Origin: Verrucomicrobiota bacterium
Lineage (GTDB): Bacteria > Verrucomicrobiota > Verrucomicrobiia > Limisphaerales > J093
Length of the DNA stretch: 64,000 nucleotides
Direction: 5' to 3'
NCBI GenBank assembly: GCA_016716505.1
Contig: JADJWF010000004.1
Coordinates: 434,001 to 498,000 of the forward strand
Part shown: one piece after another, positions 27,273 through 34,927 of the stretch
Position numbering within the stretch: the first letter of the stretch is position 1
Layout of the letters: each line of letters begins with the position of its first letter
Position numbers and translations under genes: made by a program
Notes under the pieces: model-generated
What the model was told of the DNA's origin: nothing
The model's database searches: none
What the model saw: only the letters and a program-made list of their open reading frames with translations

Positions 27273-27412
27273 GGGGCGGACAAAACCGGCGCGACGCTCG
27301 CGCTCGACCCCGCGCGGGTCAAGGGACGGTTGTTCACAAGCGGCAAGAGTTGCGAGCAAGCCCGAATGCCTGTCCCGGTGCGAGCATGGCTGCAAGTAAG
27401 TCCGGCGGCGAC

Positions 27413-27441
27413 TTGACCCCCCTTTCCGCTGCCGGTACCAC
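27413..27441 (+). promoter_or_regulatory. Promoter of the RidA gene, near-leaderless
   Basis: TTGACC (27413-27418), a 17-nt spacer and TACCAC (27436-27441); the -10 box ends 9 nt before the ATG at 27451. Confidence 0.5.
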
Positions 27442-27450
27442 CAGCCCCGC

Positions 27451-27834
27451 ATGACGACGAAAACCATCATCCGCCCGGCCGGCACCCCACCGCCCGTGGG
27501 GCCTTACAGCCACGCCGTCCGCGTCGGCGACCTGTTGTTTTGTTCCGGCCAGATTCCGCTCGATCCCGCCACCGGGCAGTTGGTGGAAGGCGACGCGCGG
27601 GCGCAGACCGAGCGGGTCCTGGAAAACATCAAGGCCATCCTGGCCCACGAGAACCTCGGCCTCGATCGCGTGGTCAAGACCACCGTGTTCCTCACCGACC
27701 TGGCGGATTTTGCCTTCATGAACGAAGTGTACGGCCGCTACTTCCCCCGTGACTTCCCGGCGCGCTCGACCATCCAGGTGGCGGGGCTGCCCCGCGGAGC
27801 GAAGGTGGAGATCGAGGTCATCGCTCACTACTGA
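27451..27834 (+). CDS. ridA: RidA family 2-iminobutanoate/2-iminopropanoate deaminase
   Basis: A 127-residue protein matching the RidA (YjgF/UK114) family, which hydrolyses reactive enamine/imine products of PLP enzymes such as threonine dehydratase. The family hallmarks are present: PPPVGPYSHAV near the N-terminus, LLFCSGQIPLDPATG, TVFLTDLADFAFMNEVY, and ARSTIQVAGLPRGAKVEIE, where Arg105 is the catalytic, carboxylate-binding arginine and the final Glu is conserved. The length is standard. It acts in the cytoplasm, probably as a trimer. The neighbours are not functionally related. Confidence 0.93.
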   Translation: MTTKTIIRPAGTPPPVGPYSHAVRVGDLLFCSGQIPLDPATGQLVEGDARAQTERVLENIKAILAHENLGLDRVVKTTVFLTDLADFAFMNEVYGRYFPRDFPARSTIQVAGLPRGAKVEIEVIAHY

Positions 27835-27916
27835 TTCGTCTCGGCAGCGGGGTGCGGGTCAGCGGCAGCCCGCGTTCCCGCGTGACCGACAGCGGTCGGC
27901 AAGTCACGCTGCGGGC

Positions 27917-29362
27917 ATGCAACACCGATGTTTGCACGGCCGCTCAGTGCCTCTGTTCGCCGCTGGCGTGGCGGTCCTGCTGCTCCCAGCGGCCGCTCTT
28001 CCCTCATCACTTCCCCAGATTCGCGTCGCGTCTGATGGCCGGGGCTTCGTCACCAGTGCAGGGGAGCCCTGGGTGGCTTTCGGGGTGAACTATTTCCGGC
28101 CCGGCACTGGTTGGGCGCCGCAGGTGTGGCGGCAATTTGATGCCGAAGCCACGCGCCGGGATTTCGCGAGGCTCAAGGAGATGGGGGGCAACTGCGTCCG
28201 CGTCTTTCTCACCTACGGCTCGTTCTACATGGAACGCGGCCGGCTGGCTCCCGAGGGGCTCGCGAAATTCGATCGGTTCCTCGAACTGGCCGAGGAGGCC
28301 GGCATCTATGTTCACCCCACCGGGCCCGATCACTGGGAAGGGCTGCCGGATTGGGCGCGCGGCGATCGCATCGCCGACGAGACCGTGCTCGCGGCGCTCG
28401 AAGACTTCTGGAAACAGTTCGCCGCCCGGTATCGCGGTCGGCGCGCGCTCTTCGCCTACGATCTGCTCAATGAGCCGGAAGTCCGCTGGGACACGCCCGC
28501 CATGAAGGCGAAGTGGCAGACTTGGCTGCAGAAGCAGTACGGCGAGCCCGCGAAGCTCGCCCGTGCTTGGCAGCGCGACAGCCAAGGGCTGGAATTCAGC
28601 GCGGCGCCCGTGCCGCCGAAGGATACGGCCGCCGGGCCGGAATTGGCTGACTACCAGCGATTCCGGGAAGACGTCGCGGACGAATGGACCCGTCGCCAGG
28701 TGGCTGCCATCAAAGCCGCCGACCCGCAGGCCCTGGTGACGGTCGGACTGATCCAGTGGTCGGTCCCCGTGAACATCGCCGCTGCGTGGCACTACTCTGC
28801 GTTCCGACCGGCGCGCCAGGCGCCGCTGCTGGATTTCATGGAGATTCACTTCTACCCGCTCGCCAACGGCTTCTACGAATATCGTGAGGAGGACGAACCG
28901 CGGAACCTCGCCTACCTTGAGTCCGTCGTGCGCGAGGTGGCGCGGTTCGGCAAACCCGTCATTGTCGCCGAGTTCGGCTGGTACGGCGGCGGCCAGCCCA
29001 CCATCGCCAATGGTGTCCACCCGTTCGCCTCCGAGGAGCAGCAAGCGCGGTGGTTCCGGCGCGCGATCGAAACCACTGCCGGCCTCGCCCACGGCTGGCT
29101 GAACTGGAGTTTCCACGATCATCCGGGGGCGCGCGACGTGACAGAGTTCATCGGCCTGCTCACGGCCGACGGTCGGGAAAAGGCCGCCGGCCGGGCCTTC
29201 CGCGAACTCGCGCCCCGGCTCGTGGAACTCAGCGCCCGACCACCGGTCCTGGGTGACCGACCGGCGCTGGACTGGGACCGATTGATCGTGGACCCGAAGG
29301 CGCGGCGGGAATTCAGCGACCGCTATCTCCAGGCTTGGCGCGTGGATCCTGGCCGCCGCTGA
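27917..29362 (+). CDS. Secreted cellulase-like glycoside hydrolase (clan A TIM barrel)
   Basis: A 481-residue exported protein (hydrophobic segment about 11-28, likely cut near ALPSS). The GH5/GH-A-clan pattern is clear: MGGNCVRVFLTYGSFY in an early strand, the acid/base Glu186 in YDLLNEPEVRW, the conserved EIHFYPLANGFYEY, and the nucleophile Glu352 in VIVAEFGWYGGG. The length suits a single catalytic domain with a short tail. It probably acts on beta-linked plant or microbial polysaccharide outside the cytoplasm; mannan or cellulose specificity cannot be told. The ATG at 27917 is chosen because the upstream part of the frame overlaps the RidA gene and shows no homology. Confidence 0.85.
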   Translation: MQHRCLHGRSVPLFAAGVAVLLLPAAALPSSLPQIRVASDGRGFVTSAGEPWVAFGVNYFRPGTGWAPQVWRQFDAEATRRDFARLKEMGGNCVRVFLTYGSFYMERGRLAPEGLAKFDRFLELAEEAGIYVHPTGPDHWEGLPDWARGDRIADETVLAALEDFWKQFAARYRGRRALFAYDLLNEPEVRWDTPAMKAKWQTWLQKQYGEPAKLARAWQRDSQGLEFSAAPVPPKDTAAGPELADYQRFREDVADEWTRRQVAAIKAADPQALVTVGLIQWSVPVNIAAAWHYSAFRPARQAPLLDFMEIHFYPLANGFYEYREEDEPRNLAYLESVVREVARFGKPVIVAEFGWYGGGQPTIANGVHPFASEEQQARWFRRAIETTAGLAHGWLNWSFHDHPGARDVTEFIGLLTADGREKAAGRAFRELAPRLVELSARPPVLGDRPALDWDRLIVDPKARREFSDRYLQAWRVDPGRR

Positions 29363-29431
29363 CCGTGGCCCAACACCGGCCGCGGATCGGGGCCTGCGTC
29401 GGGTGTCGGGTCGGAGCCGCCGGTGATTTGC

Positions 29432-29460
29432 TTGTCGCTCCCTGGCACGCGAGCCATCCT
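29432..29460 (+). promoter_or_regulatory. Promoter of the S41-like gene, near-leaderless
   Basis: TTGTCG (29432-29437), a 17-nt spacer and CATCCT (29455-29460); the -10 box ends 6 nt before the ATG at 29467. Confidence 0.4.
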
Positions 29461-29466
29461 CGGCGG

Positions 29467-30489
29467 ATGAATTCGTCTTCGCTCGCGGCGTGGACTTGCT
29501 CGTTGGTGCTGTTGGCCGGCCAAGGCCTCGAGGCGGCGGATCAGATGCCGTCGGCGCTGAATTACCGCGAAGTTCGCGGCGTGCTGCTCTCGAATCTGGT
29601 TGGGGTCACCGAAGCCGAACTCGACGCCGCGGCGGCGCGCGGTTTGATCGAGCAACTGGCCGGGCGGGTGACGTTGCTCACCAACGGAGTCGCCGCCCCG
29701 GCAGCAGAGACTGGCCCGAGCGTGGCCAAAGCCTCGATGTTCGGCCGTTCCGCCGCTTACGTGCGTCTGAGCCGGGTGGATGAGGACGCGGCCGCGGGTC
29801 TGGCTGCGGCGCTCCAGGAGCTCGGGTCCACCAGCCGCATGGAAGGGTTGGTGCTGGATCTGCGGTTCGCCAGCGGCACCAATTACGCGGCCGCCGCGCG
29901 CCTGGCGGGCCAGTTTATGGCTGAAGCAGTGCCCTTGATGAGTTTGGGAGCCGAGGAATATCGCGCACCGGGCAACGCCCAGCCCTTCCCGTGGCCCGTC
30001 ATGGTTTTGGTCAACCGCCGCACGAGCGGCGCTGCGGAGGCGTTGGCGGAGGCGCTCCGCCAAAACCAGGTCGCGATGCTCCTTGGGGGGCGCACCGCTG
30101 GCACGGCGGGCGTCTTCGAGGAGTTTCCGCTGAGTACCGGCCAGCGGCTGCGCGTGGTTACAGCCACGGTCAAACTGCGCGACGGCGCGGAAGTACCGCC
30201 CGGCGGCGTGGAACCGGACATCACGGTAACCGTCCCCCTGGCCGAGGAGCGAGCCTTCCTGGAAAACCCCTTTGCGTCCGCGCGCAGCCCGAATGCCTCT
30301 GGCCGGCCCGCCCGCCTCACCGAAGCCGACCTCGTCCGCATGCGCCGCGAGCGGCGCGAAACGCCCACCGCCGCACCAGCGGAAACGACACCTGCCGTGG
30401 AAGCTCCCGTCGTGGCGGACCCGGCGCTGGCGCGGGCGTTGGACCTGCTCAAGGGCATCGCCTTGGTGAGGCCGCCGCGTCGGCTCTGA
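29467..30489 (+). CDS. Degenerate S41 (C-terminal-processing-type) peptidase-like protein
   Basis: A 340-residue exported protein (signal about 1-24, ending GLEA-A) containing an S41 core without a PDZ domain. It includes LVLDLRFASGTNYAAAARLAG, the serine-loop region VNRRTSGAAEALAEAL (about 182-197) and GGRTAGTAGVFEEFPL (about 208-222). In active S41 peptidases these loops read like SASASE and GKG. Here Gly188 falls where the nucleophilic serine aligns, and Thr213 where the lysine does. The C-terminal 70 residues are Ala/Pro-rich and end in a short helix. It is most likely a non-catalytic scaffold, but the alignment was done by eye. Confidence 0.65.
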   Translation: MNSSSLAAWTCSLVLLAGQGLEAADQMPSALNYREVRGVLLSNLVGVTEAELDAAAARGLIEQLAGRVTLLTNGVAAPAAETGPSVAKASMFGRSAAYVRLSRVDEDAAAGLAAALQELGSTSRMEGLVLDLRFASGTNYAAAARLAGQFMAEAVPLMSLGAEEYRAPGNAQPFPWPVMVLVNRRTSGAAEALAEALRQNQVAMLLGGRTAGTAGVFEEFPLSTGQRLRVVTATVKLRDGAEVPPGGVEPDITVTVPLAEERAFLENPFASARSPNASGRPARLTEADLVRMRRERRETPTAAPAETTPAVEAPVVADPALARALDLLKGIALVRPPRRL

Positions 30490-30656
30490 ACGATGAGCTG
30501 CTCCCCGCGTCCACACCCCGCTCGATCTGTGGGTGCGACCCTGGCCAATCCGGCTGGGGGAGCAGGCCCGGTTGCTCCCGCCGTAAAGCAGCGGCCGCCC
30601 TCCGAATTCGCCGTTGACGCGAGGGGGGGCAAACGCAACGTTGCGCGCCGCACGGG

Positions 30657-32786
30657 ATGAAAACCTTTCTGTTTGTCTGCACCGGCAATATTTGCCGGAG
30701 CCCGATGGCCGAGGGTCTCCTGCGGCACCTCACCCGGGGCCGCACGGACCTGCGCGCCATCTCGGCGGGCGTTGCCGCCCTGCCGGGACTCCCGCCCAGT
30801 CCGCACGCGGTGGCGGCCATGCGCGAGATCGGGGCCGACATCTCCCAGCACCGCAGCCAGATGCTCTCGGCTGACCTGGTTCGCGAGGCGGATGTCATTC
30901 TCGGCATGACGCATGGACACCTCGCGGCGATTCTTGACCTGCATCCCGATGCCGCCGGCAAGACCTTCGTTCTGCGCGAGTTTGACGACGGGTTGGAACC
31001 GTTTGAACAGGATGTGACAGACCCCATTGGACAGGGCCTGGCCGAGTACCGGGCCTGCCGTGACCAGATTCAGCAAGGCATTCTTTCGATGCTCAACTCC
31101 CTCGACAAAGCGGATGCCACCCGCACGGTGGCGATTGGTTCGGATCACGCCGGTTTCCAACTCAAGGAGGCGTTGAAAGGCGTGCTCGCTTCCCGCGGCC
31201 TGAACGTGGTGGACGTCGGCACCCATTCGCCCGACTCGACCGATTACCCGGACTACGCTCAGGCGGCGGCGGCCAAGGTGGCGGCGGGCGAAGCAGGCCG
31301 GGGTGTGCTGGTCTGCTCGACCGGCATCGGCATGAGCATGGCGGCCAACAAATTGCCCGGGATCCGGGCGGCCCTCGTTTTCAATGAGGAAGCCGCCGAA
31401 CTGAGCCGCAGCCACAACGACGCCAACATCCTCTGCCTGGGCGCGAAGTTCACCGACGTCGCGACGGCGCAGCGAATCCTGGACAAGTTCCTCACCACGC
31501 CCTTCGAAGGGGGGCGCCACGAGCGGCGCGTGGCGAAGTTCAGCGGGGGAGGGCGACGACTGGCAGGCGCCGACCCGGAGATTTTCCAGGTGATCACCCG
31601 CGAGACCCGGCGGCAGCAGGAGAACATCGAGTTGATCGCCTCCGAGAATTTCACCAGCCCGGCTGTGATGGAGGCGCAAGGCTCGACGCTGACGAACAAG
31701 TACGCCGAGGGCTACCCGAAGAAGCGCTGGTATGGCGGCTGCGAAAATGTGGACGTGGCCGAGCAACTCGCCATTGACCGCGCCAGGCAGCTTTTCGGCG
31801 CGGAGCATGCGAACGTGCAGCCGCATTCCGGTTCGAGCGCGAACATGGCGGTCTATTTCGCCATGCTGAAGCCCGGCGACAAGATGCTGACGATGGATCT
31901 CAGCCATGGCGGGCACCTGACGCACGGCAACAAAGCCAACTTTTCCGGCAAGTTCTTCGAGATCGTCCACTACGGCGTGCGCCCGGACGACGAGCGCATT
32001 GACTACGACCAGCTCGCCGCAATGGCCCGCGAGCACCGGCCGAAAATGATCACTGTGGGTGCCAGCGCCTACCCGCGGATCATTGACTTCCCGCGCATGA
32101 GCGAGATCGCGAAGGAAGTGGGCGCGCTGTTGTTGGCGGACATTGCCCACATCGCCGGCCTCGTCGCGGCCGGCCTCCACCCCAGCCCGGTCGGCTACGC
32201 GGATTTTGTCACCACCACCACCCACAAGACGCTGCGGGGACCGCGCGGCGGGTTGATCCTGTGTCCGGCAAAGTACGCGAAGGAGATTGACTCGCAGGCG
32301 TTCCCCGGCATCCAGGGCGGACCCCTGATGCACGTGATCGCGGCGAAGGCGGTCTGCTTCCACGAGGCGTTGCAGCCGGAGTTCAAGGCGTACCAGCAGC
32401 AGATCGTGAAGAACGCCGCCGCCCTCGCCGAGGGCATGAAGCGCAACGGCTACCGGCTGGTTAGCGGCGGCACGGACAACCACCTGATGCTCGTGGACGT
32501 GGGCGCGCGCGGCATGACCGGCAAAGACTGCCAAATCGCCCTCGACGAGGCCGGCATCACGGTCAACAAAAACACGATTCCCTTCGAGACGCGATCCCCC
32601 TTCCAAGCCAGCGGCATTCGGCTGGGCACGCCCGCCGTCACCACTCGCGGCATGCGGGAGCCGGAAATGGCCGCCATTGCGGACATGATCAGCGAGGTGC
32701 TGCTGGATTTGAAGAATGACGGGGCCATCCGCAAGGTGCGCGACCGGGTGCGGGAATTGACCGCGCGCTTCCCGTTGCCGTACTGA
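30657..32786 (+). CDS. Fusion: low-molecular-weight phosphatase + ribose-5-phosphate isomerase B + serine hydroxymethyltransferase
   Basis: A single 709-codon frame encodes three complete enzymes. Residues 1-156 are a low-molecular-weight protein phosphatase with the CX5R loop CTGNICRS (Cys8, Arg14) and the acid loop DPIG. Residues 157 to about 300 are RpiB: TVAIGSDHAGFQLK, STGIGMSMAANK with the GIGMS motif, and NDANILCLGAK. Residues about 303-709 are full-length serine hydroxymethyltransferase: ENIELIASENFTS, NKYAEGYPKKRWYGG, LADIAHIAGLVAAG, and PLP-binding Lys524 in TTTTHKTLRGPRGG. The last two domains serve pentose phosphate metabolism and one-carbon supply; the first probably dephosphorylates proteins. 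The linkers contain no frameshift or stop. The GlyA role looks essential, because no separate glyA is seen here. Confidence 0.93.
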   Translation: MKTFLFVCTGNICRSPMAEGLLRHLTRGRTDLRAISAGVAALPGLPPSPHAVAAMREIGADISQHRSQMLSADLVREADVILGMTHGHLAAILDLHPDAAGKTFVLREFDDGLEPFEQDVTDPIGQGLAEYRACRDQIQQGILSMLNSLDKADATRTVAIGSDHAGFQLKEALKGVLASRGLNVVDVGTHSPDSTDYPDYAQAAAAKVAAGEAGRGVLVCSTGIGMSMAANKLPGIRAALVFNEEAAELSRSHNDANILCLGAKFTDVATAQRILDKFLTTPFEGGRHERRVAKFSGGGRRLAGADPEIFQVITRETRRQQENIELIASENFTSPAVMEAQGSTLTNKYAEGYPKKRWYGGCENVDVAEQLAIDRARQLFGAEHANVQPHSGSSANMAVYFAMLKPGDKMLTMDLSHGGHLTHGNKANFSGKFFEIVHYGVRPDDERIDYDQLAAMAREHRPKMITVGASAYPRIIDFPRMSEIAKEVGALLLADIAHIAGLVAAGLHPSPVGYADFVTTTTHKTLRGPRGGLILCPAKYAKEIDSQAFPGIQGGPLMHVIAAKAVCFHEALQPEFKAYQQQIVKNAAALAEGMKRNGYRLVSGGTDNHLMLVDVGARGMTGKDCQIALDEAGITVNKNTIPFETRSPFQASGIRLGTPAVTTRGMREPEMAAIADMISEVLLDLKNDGAIRKVRDRVRELTARFPLPY

Positions 32787-32819
32787 CGTGTCGCGGGTCT
32801 CCCGCCGAACCGCGCCGGT

Positions 32820-34001
32820 TCACCGCCGGATGGCGAAGCGCTGACGGCGAGCCACGGCGTCGAGACCTGCCCTGGCGCGCGTGAACGTCTCCGGGGCGGG
32901 ATCAAGGTCCAGGGCTTCCATGAAGTGCTGGTACGCAGCAGCGACCTGCCCCTTGGCCTCGAGTTGCACCCAGCCGGCGCCCGTATGCGCTTCGGCCAGC
33001 CCCGGTCCCCTCGGATAGTCCCGCAGGAGACGGCGGTACATGGTGAGCGCGGCGTCCGGGTGACCATTGGCAGCCAGCCAGTCGCCCAGCGCGAGCATCT
33101 CGGCTGGCGTCAGCAGCCGGCGCGTTTGCTCCGGCGGGAGCGCAAAGTAGGCGCTGGCCGCTCCGGCCATGTCGCCGCGTTCCAGGGCATCCGCCACCTC
33201 GTCGAGCGGTGCCGGCGGCGCCTTGCGCGACGGGCGATATTCCTTCGGCGCGGCCATCGTTTCGCGCCGGTTGCGAAGCAGCGCGATCAGCAAGCCCGCG
33301 ATGAACCCGCCGATGTGCGCCCCATGCGCCACCCCGCCGCCCTGCGACCCGTGCGTGAGCACGAAGGGAAGCAGGTTGTCCAGCACCAGATAGATGCCCA
33401 GGACAAAGCGGGCCGAGACCTGAATCACGTTCATGAAGAACGGGAATAGAAACACGAACAGCCGGACCGTGTTCTTCGGAAACCAAATGAAATAGAACCC
33501 GAGCACGCCCGAAATCGCGCCCGAGGCCCCCACCAGCGGCAGCTTCGAATTCGGCGCGAACAGCGAGTAAAAGAGCGTCGCCGCCACCCCCGTCAGCAGG
33601 TAGTAAAATAGGTACCGCAGCCGGCCCAGGCGGTACTCGACGTTGTCCCCGTAGATCCACAGAAAGAGCATGTTGCCGAGCAGATGCGCCAGCCCGCCGT
33701 GAAGAAACAACGACGTGAAGAGGTCGCGGAGTTCTGGTTGCGCGGGACGAAACCCGTGCTGAAAGGTGTACAGGTCGTAGGCCGACGTGTTCCGCAACAC
33801 GTCCCGCACCGAGACGCCCGAGGGCAGGACTTCGCGGACGGTGGTGAGGTACTCGCGCAGCAGCGGATCGTTCGGGTCGGCTGGCTGCTGGCTCAAGGGC
33901 CAGGAAATCAGCACAAAGATCAGCACGTTCAGCGCGATCAGGCTCCAAGTGACGATCGGGGCGCCTTTGGGATTGGGGGCATCGCTCAGCGGCAGAATCA
34001 T
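32820..34001 (-). CDS. Rhomboid-family intramembrane serine protease with TPR tail
   Basis: A 393-residue protein. Residues 1-240 are a rhomboid domain with about six to seven membrane spans, the HGGLAHLLGNMLFLWIYG loop, the catalytic Ser160 in GASGAISG and the catalytic His229 in HGAHIGGFIAG. After residue 265 a soluble cytoplasmic-type tail holds TPR-like helices (LDEVADALERGDMAGAASAY, AALTMYRRLLRDYP, AAYQHFMEALDLDP). The protease cuts membrane-anchored substrates; the tail may recruit them. It is convergent with the fusion gene (33-nt gap). Its ATG lies 8 nt from a -10 box. Confidence 0.88.
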   Translation of the reverse strand: MILPLSDAPNPKGAPIVTWSLIALNVLIFVLISWPLSQQPADPNDPLLREYLTTVREVLPSGVSVRDVLRNTSAYDLYTFQHGFRPAQPELRDLFTSLFLHGGLAHLLGNMLFLWIYGDNVEYRLGRLRYLFYYLLTGVAATLFYSLFAPNSKLPLVGASGAISGVLGFYFIWFPKNTVRLFVFLFPFFMNVIQVSARFVLGIYLVLDNLLPFVLTHGSQGGGVAHGAHIGGFIAGLLIALLRNRRETMAAPKEYRPSRKAPPAPLDEVADALERGDMAGAASAYFALPPEQTRRLLTPAEMLALGDWLAANGHPDAALTMYRRLLRDYPRGPGLAEAHTGAGWVQLEAKGQVAAAYQHFMEALDLDPAPETFTRARAGLDAVARRQRFAIRR

Positions 34002-34343
34002 GCGAAGGGCATTTAGGCGGCGCCTGCCACGCGGCGCAAGGCTCCTTCAACCGGTTCCCTGCGCGCGGCGGCGGGCTTTGAAGGCGGGTGTTCGGTCGTG
34101 ACGCGCCGTGAACGTCGAAGGTGGGGTGCCAGGGAGGCGCGGTGGTTTGGTCGGTTCAACGAAGCGCGCGTCGGCATCTCGCCGGTTTGCCCGGCTGCTC
34201 CCCGCCGGCCTGTCCCGGATATCTCATAGCCATGGCAGCCGCCGCCGTGAGGCGGCGGTCCGTGCGGCATGGGCGCACCTCCGCCGGGTCACGCCAGCGG
34301 CTGCAGCCTGCCCGCGTTTCCCGCGAACGGTGCGATAGCCGGG
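34002..34343. other. Intergenic region with a GC hairpin
   Basis: This 342-nt stretch lies upstream of the rhomboid gene and downstream of the Fe-S carrier gene. It contains the rhomboid promoter at 34010-34039. At 34238-34259 a 9-bp stem (GCCGCCGCC/GGCGGCGGT-type, loop GTGA) has no T tract. No gene was recognised. Confidence 0.5.
34010..34039 (-). promoter_or_regulatory. Promoter of the rhomboid gene, near-leaderless
   Basis: On the minus strand TTGCGC (34034-34039), an 18-nt spacer and TAAATG (34010-34015); the -10 box ends 8 nt before the ATG at 34001. Confidence 0.55.
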
Positions 34344-34727
34344 CTAGGCCGAGAAACTCTCGCCGCAGGAGCACGAACTGGCGGCGTTGGGGTTCTTCAC
34401 CTTGAAACCGCCCCCTTGGAGCGCCTCGACATAATCGAGCTCCGACCCGGTGAGGTACAACGCGCTTTTCGGGTCCACGACCACCCGGATGCCCGCGCTC
34501 TCCACCACGATGTCGCGCGCGGCGGGTTCCTTGTAAAAGTCCATCTTGTAGGTCAGCCCGGAGCAACCGCCGCCAACCACTGCGATGCGCAGCACGCCGG
34601 ATGCCCAGCCCTGCCTGGCCAGCAGCAAGCGAATCCGCTCGGCAGCGCTCGCGGTGACCTTGATCAGGCGCTCGTCGCCAACCCGGATTTCGGGCGGCAC
34701 GTCGGGAGTGGGGACCATTGACGACAT
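34344..34727 (-). CDS. A-type iron-sulfur cluster carrier (IscA/ErpA-like)
   Basis: A 127-residue protein of the HesB/IscA family that carries Fe-S clusters to client proteins. The three conserved cysteines are present: one in GGGCSGLTYKM, and two in SSCSCGESF near the C-terminus. DPKSALYLTGSELDYVE and GGGFKVKNPNA are also typical. The C-terminal pattern NPNAASSCSCG resembles ErpA. Tandem ATGs occur at 34730 and 34727. The second is preferred because a GAGG lies 5 nt upstream of it, one of the few possible Shine-Dalgarno sites in the window. A good promoter lies at 34746-34774. Confidence 0.88.
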   Translation of the reverse strand: MSSMVPTPDVPPEIRVGDERLIKVTASAAERIRLLLARQGWASGVLRIAVVGGGCSGLTYKMDFYKEPAARDIVVESAGIRVVVDPKSALYLTGSELDYVEALQGGGFKVKNPNAASSCSCGESFSA

Positions 34728-34745
34728 CATAGCCTCGACCCGACG

Positions 34746-34774
34746 AGAGTACCCACCCGTGCGACCGGCGTCAA
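34746..34774 (-). promoter_or_regulatory. Promoter of the A-type Fe-S carrier gene
   Basis: On the minus strand TTGACG (34769-34774), a 17-nt spacer and TACTCT (34746-34751), ending about 15-18 nt before the start codon. Confidence 0.6.
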
Positions 34775-34867
34775 AAGCGTGAGGGCCACAGCACTGCACC
34801 CAATAGCAGCGCGGAACCGGCCCGGCCCAATACCGATGGCGTCGCCGGAATCCCGGAGTGAACGAAC

Positions 34868-34897
34868 GAAAAAGGCGGGCCGTTGCCGGCCCGCCTT
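34868..34897 (-). terminator. Rho-independent terminator of rpsA
   Basis: On the minus strand a perfect 10-bp stem AAGGCGGGCC/GGCCCGCCTT with a 6-nt loop runs into a T-rich tail (TTTTTC). It sits 30 nt after the rpsA stop codon. Confidence 0.85.
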
Positions 34898-34927
34898 GAA
34901 TCACGGGATACCCGTAGGCGCAGGAGA

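Noticed and set aside
29883..32606. 907-residue minus-strand frame
   Set aside because: It is antisense to the S41-like gene and the phosphatase-RpiB-GlyA fusion; its residue pattern is the usual mirror of a GC-rich coding strand.
34238..34259. GC hairpin as a terminator for the Fe-S carrier gene
   Set aside because: It has a 9-bp stem but no T run on either strand and is about 85 nt from the stop; left as an unassigned hairpin.
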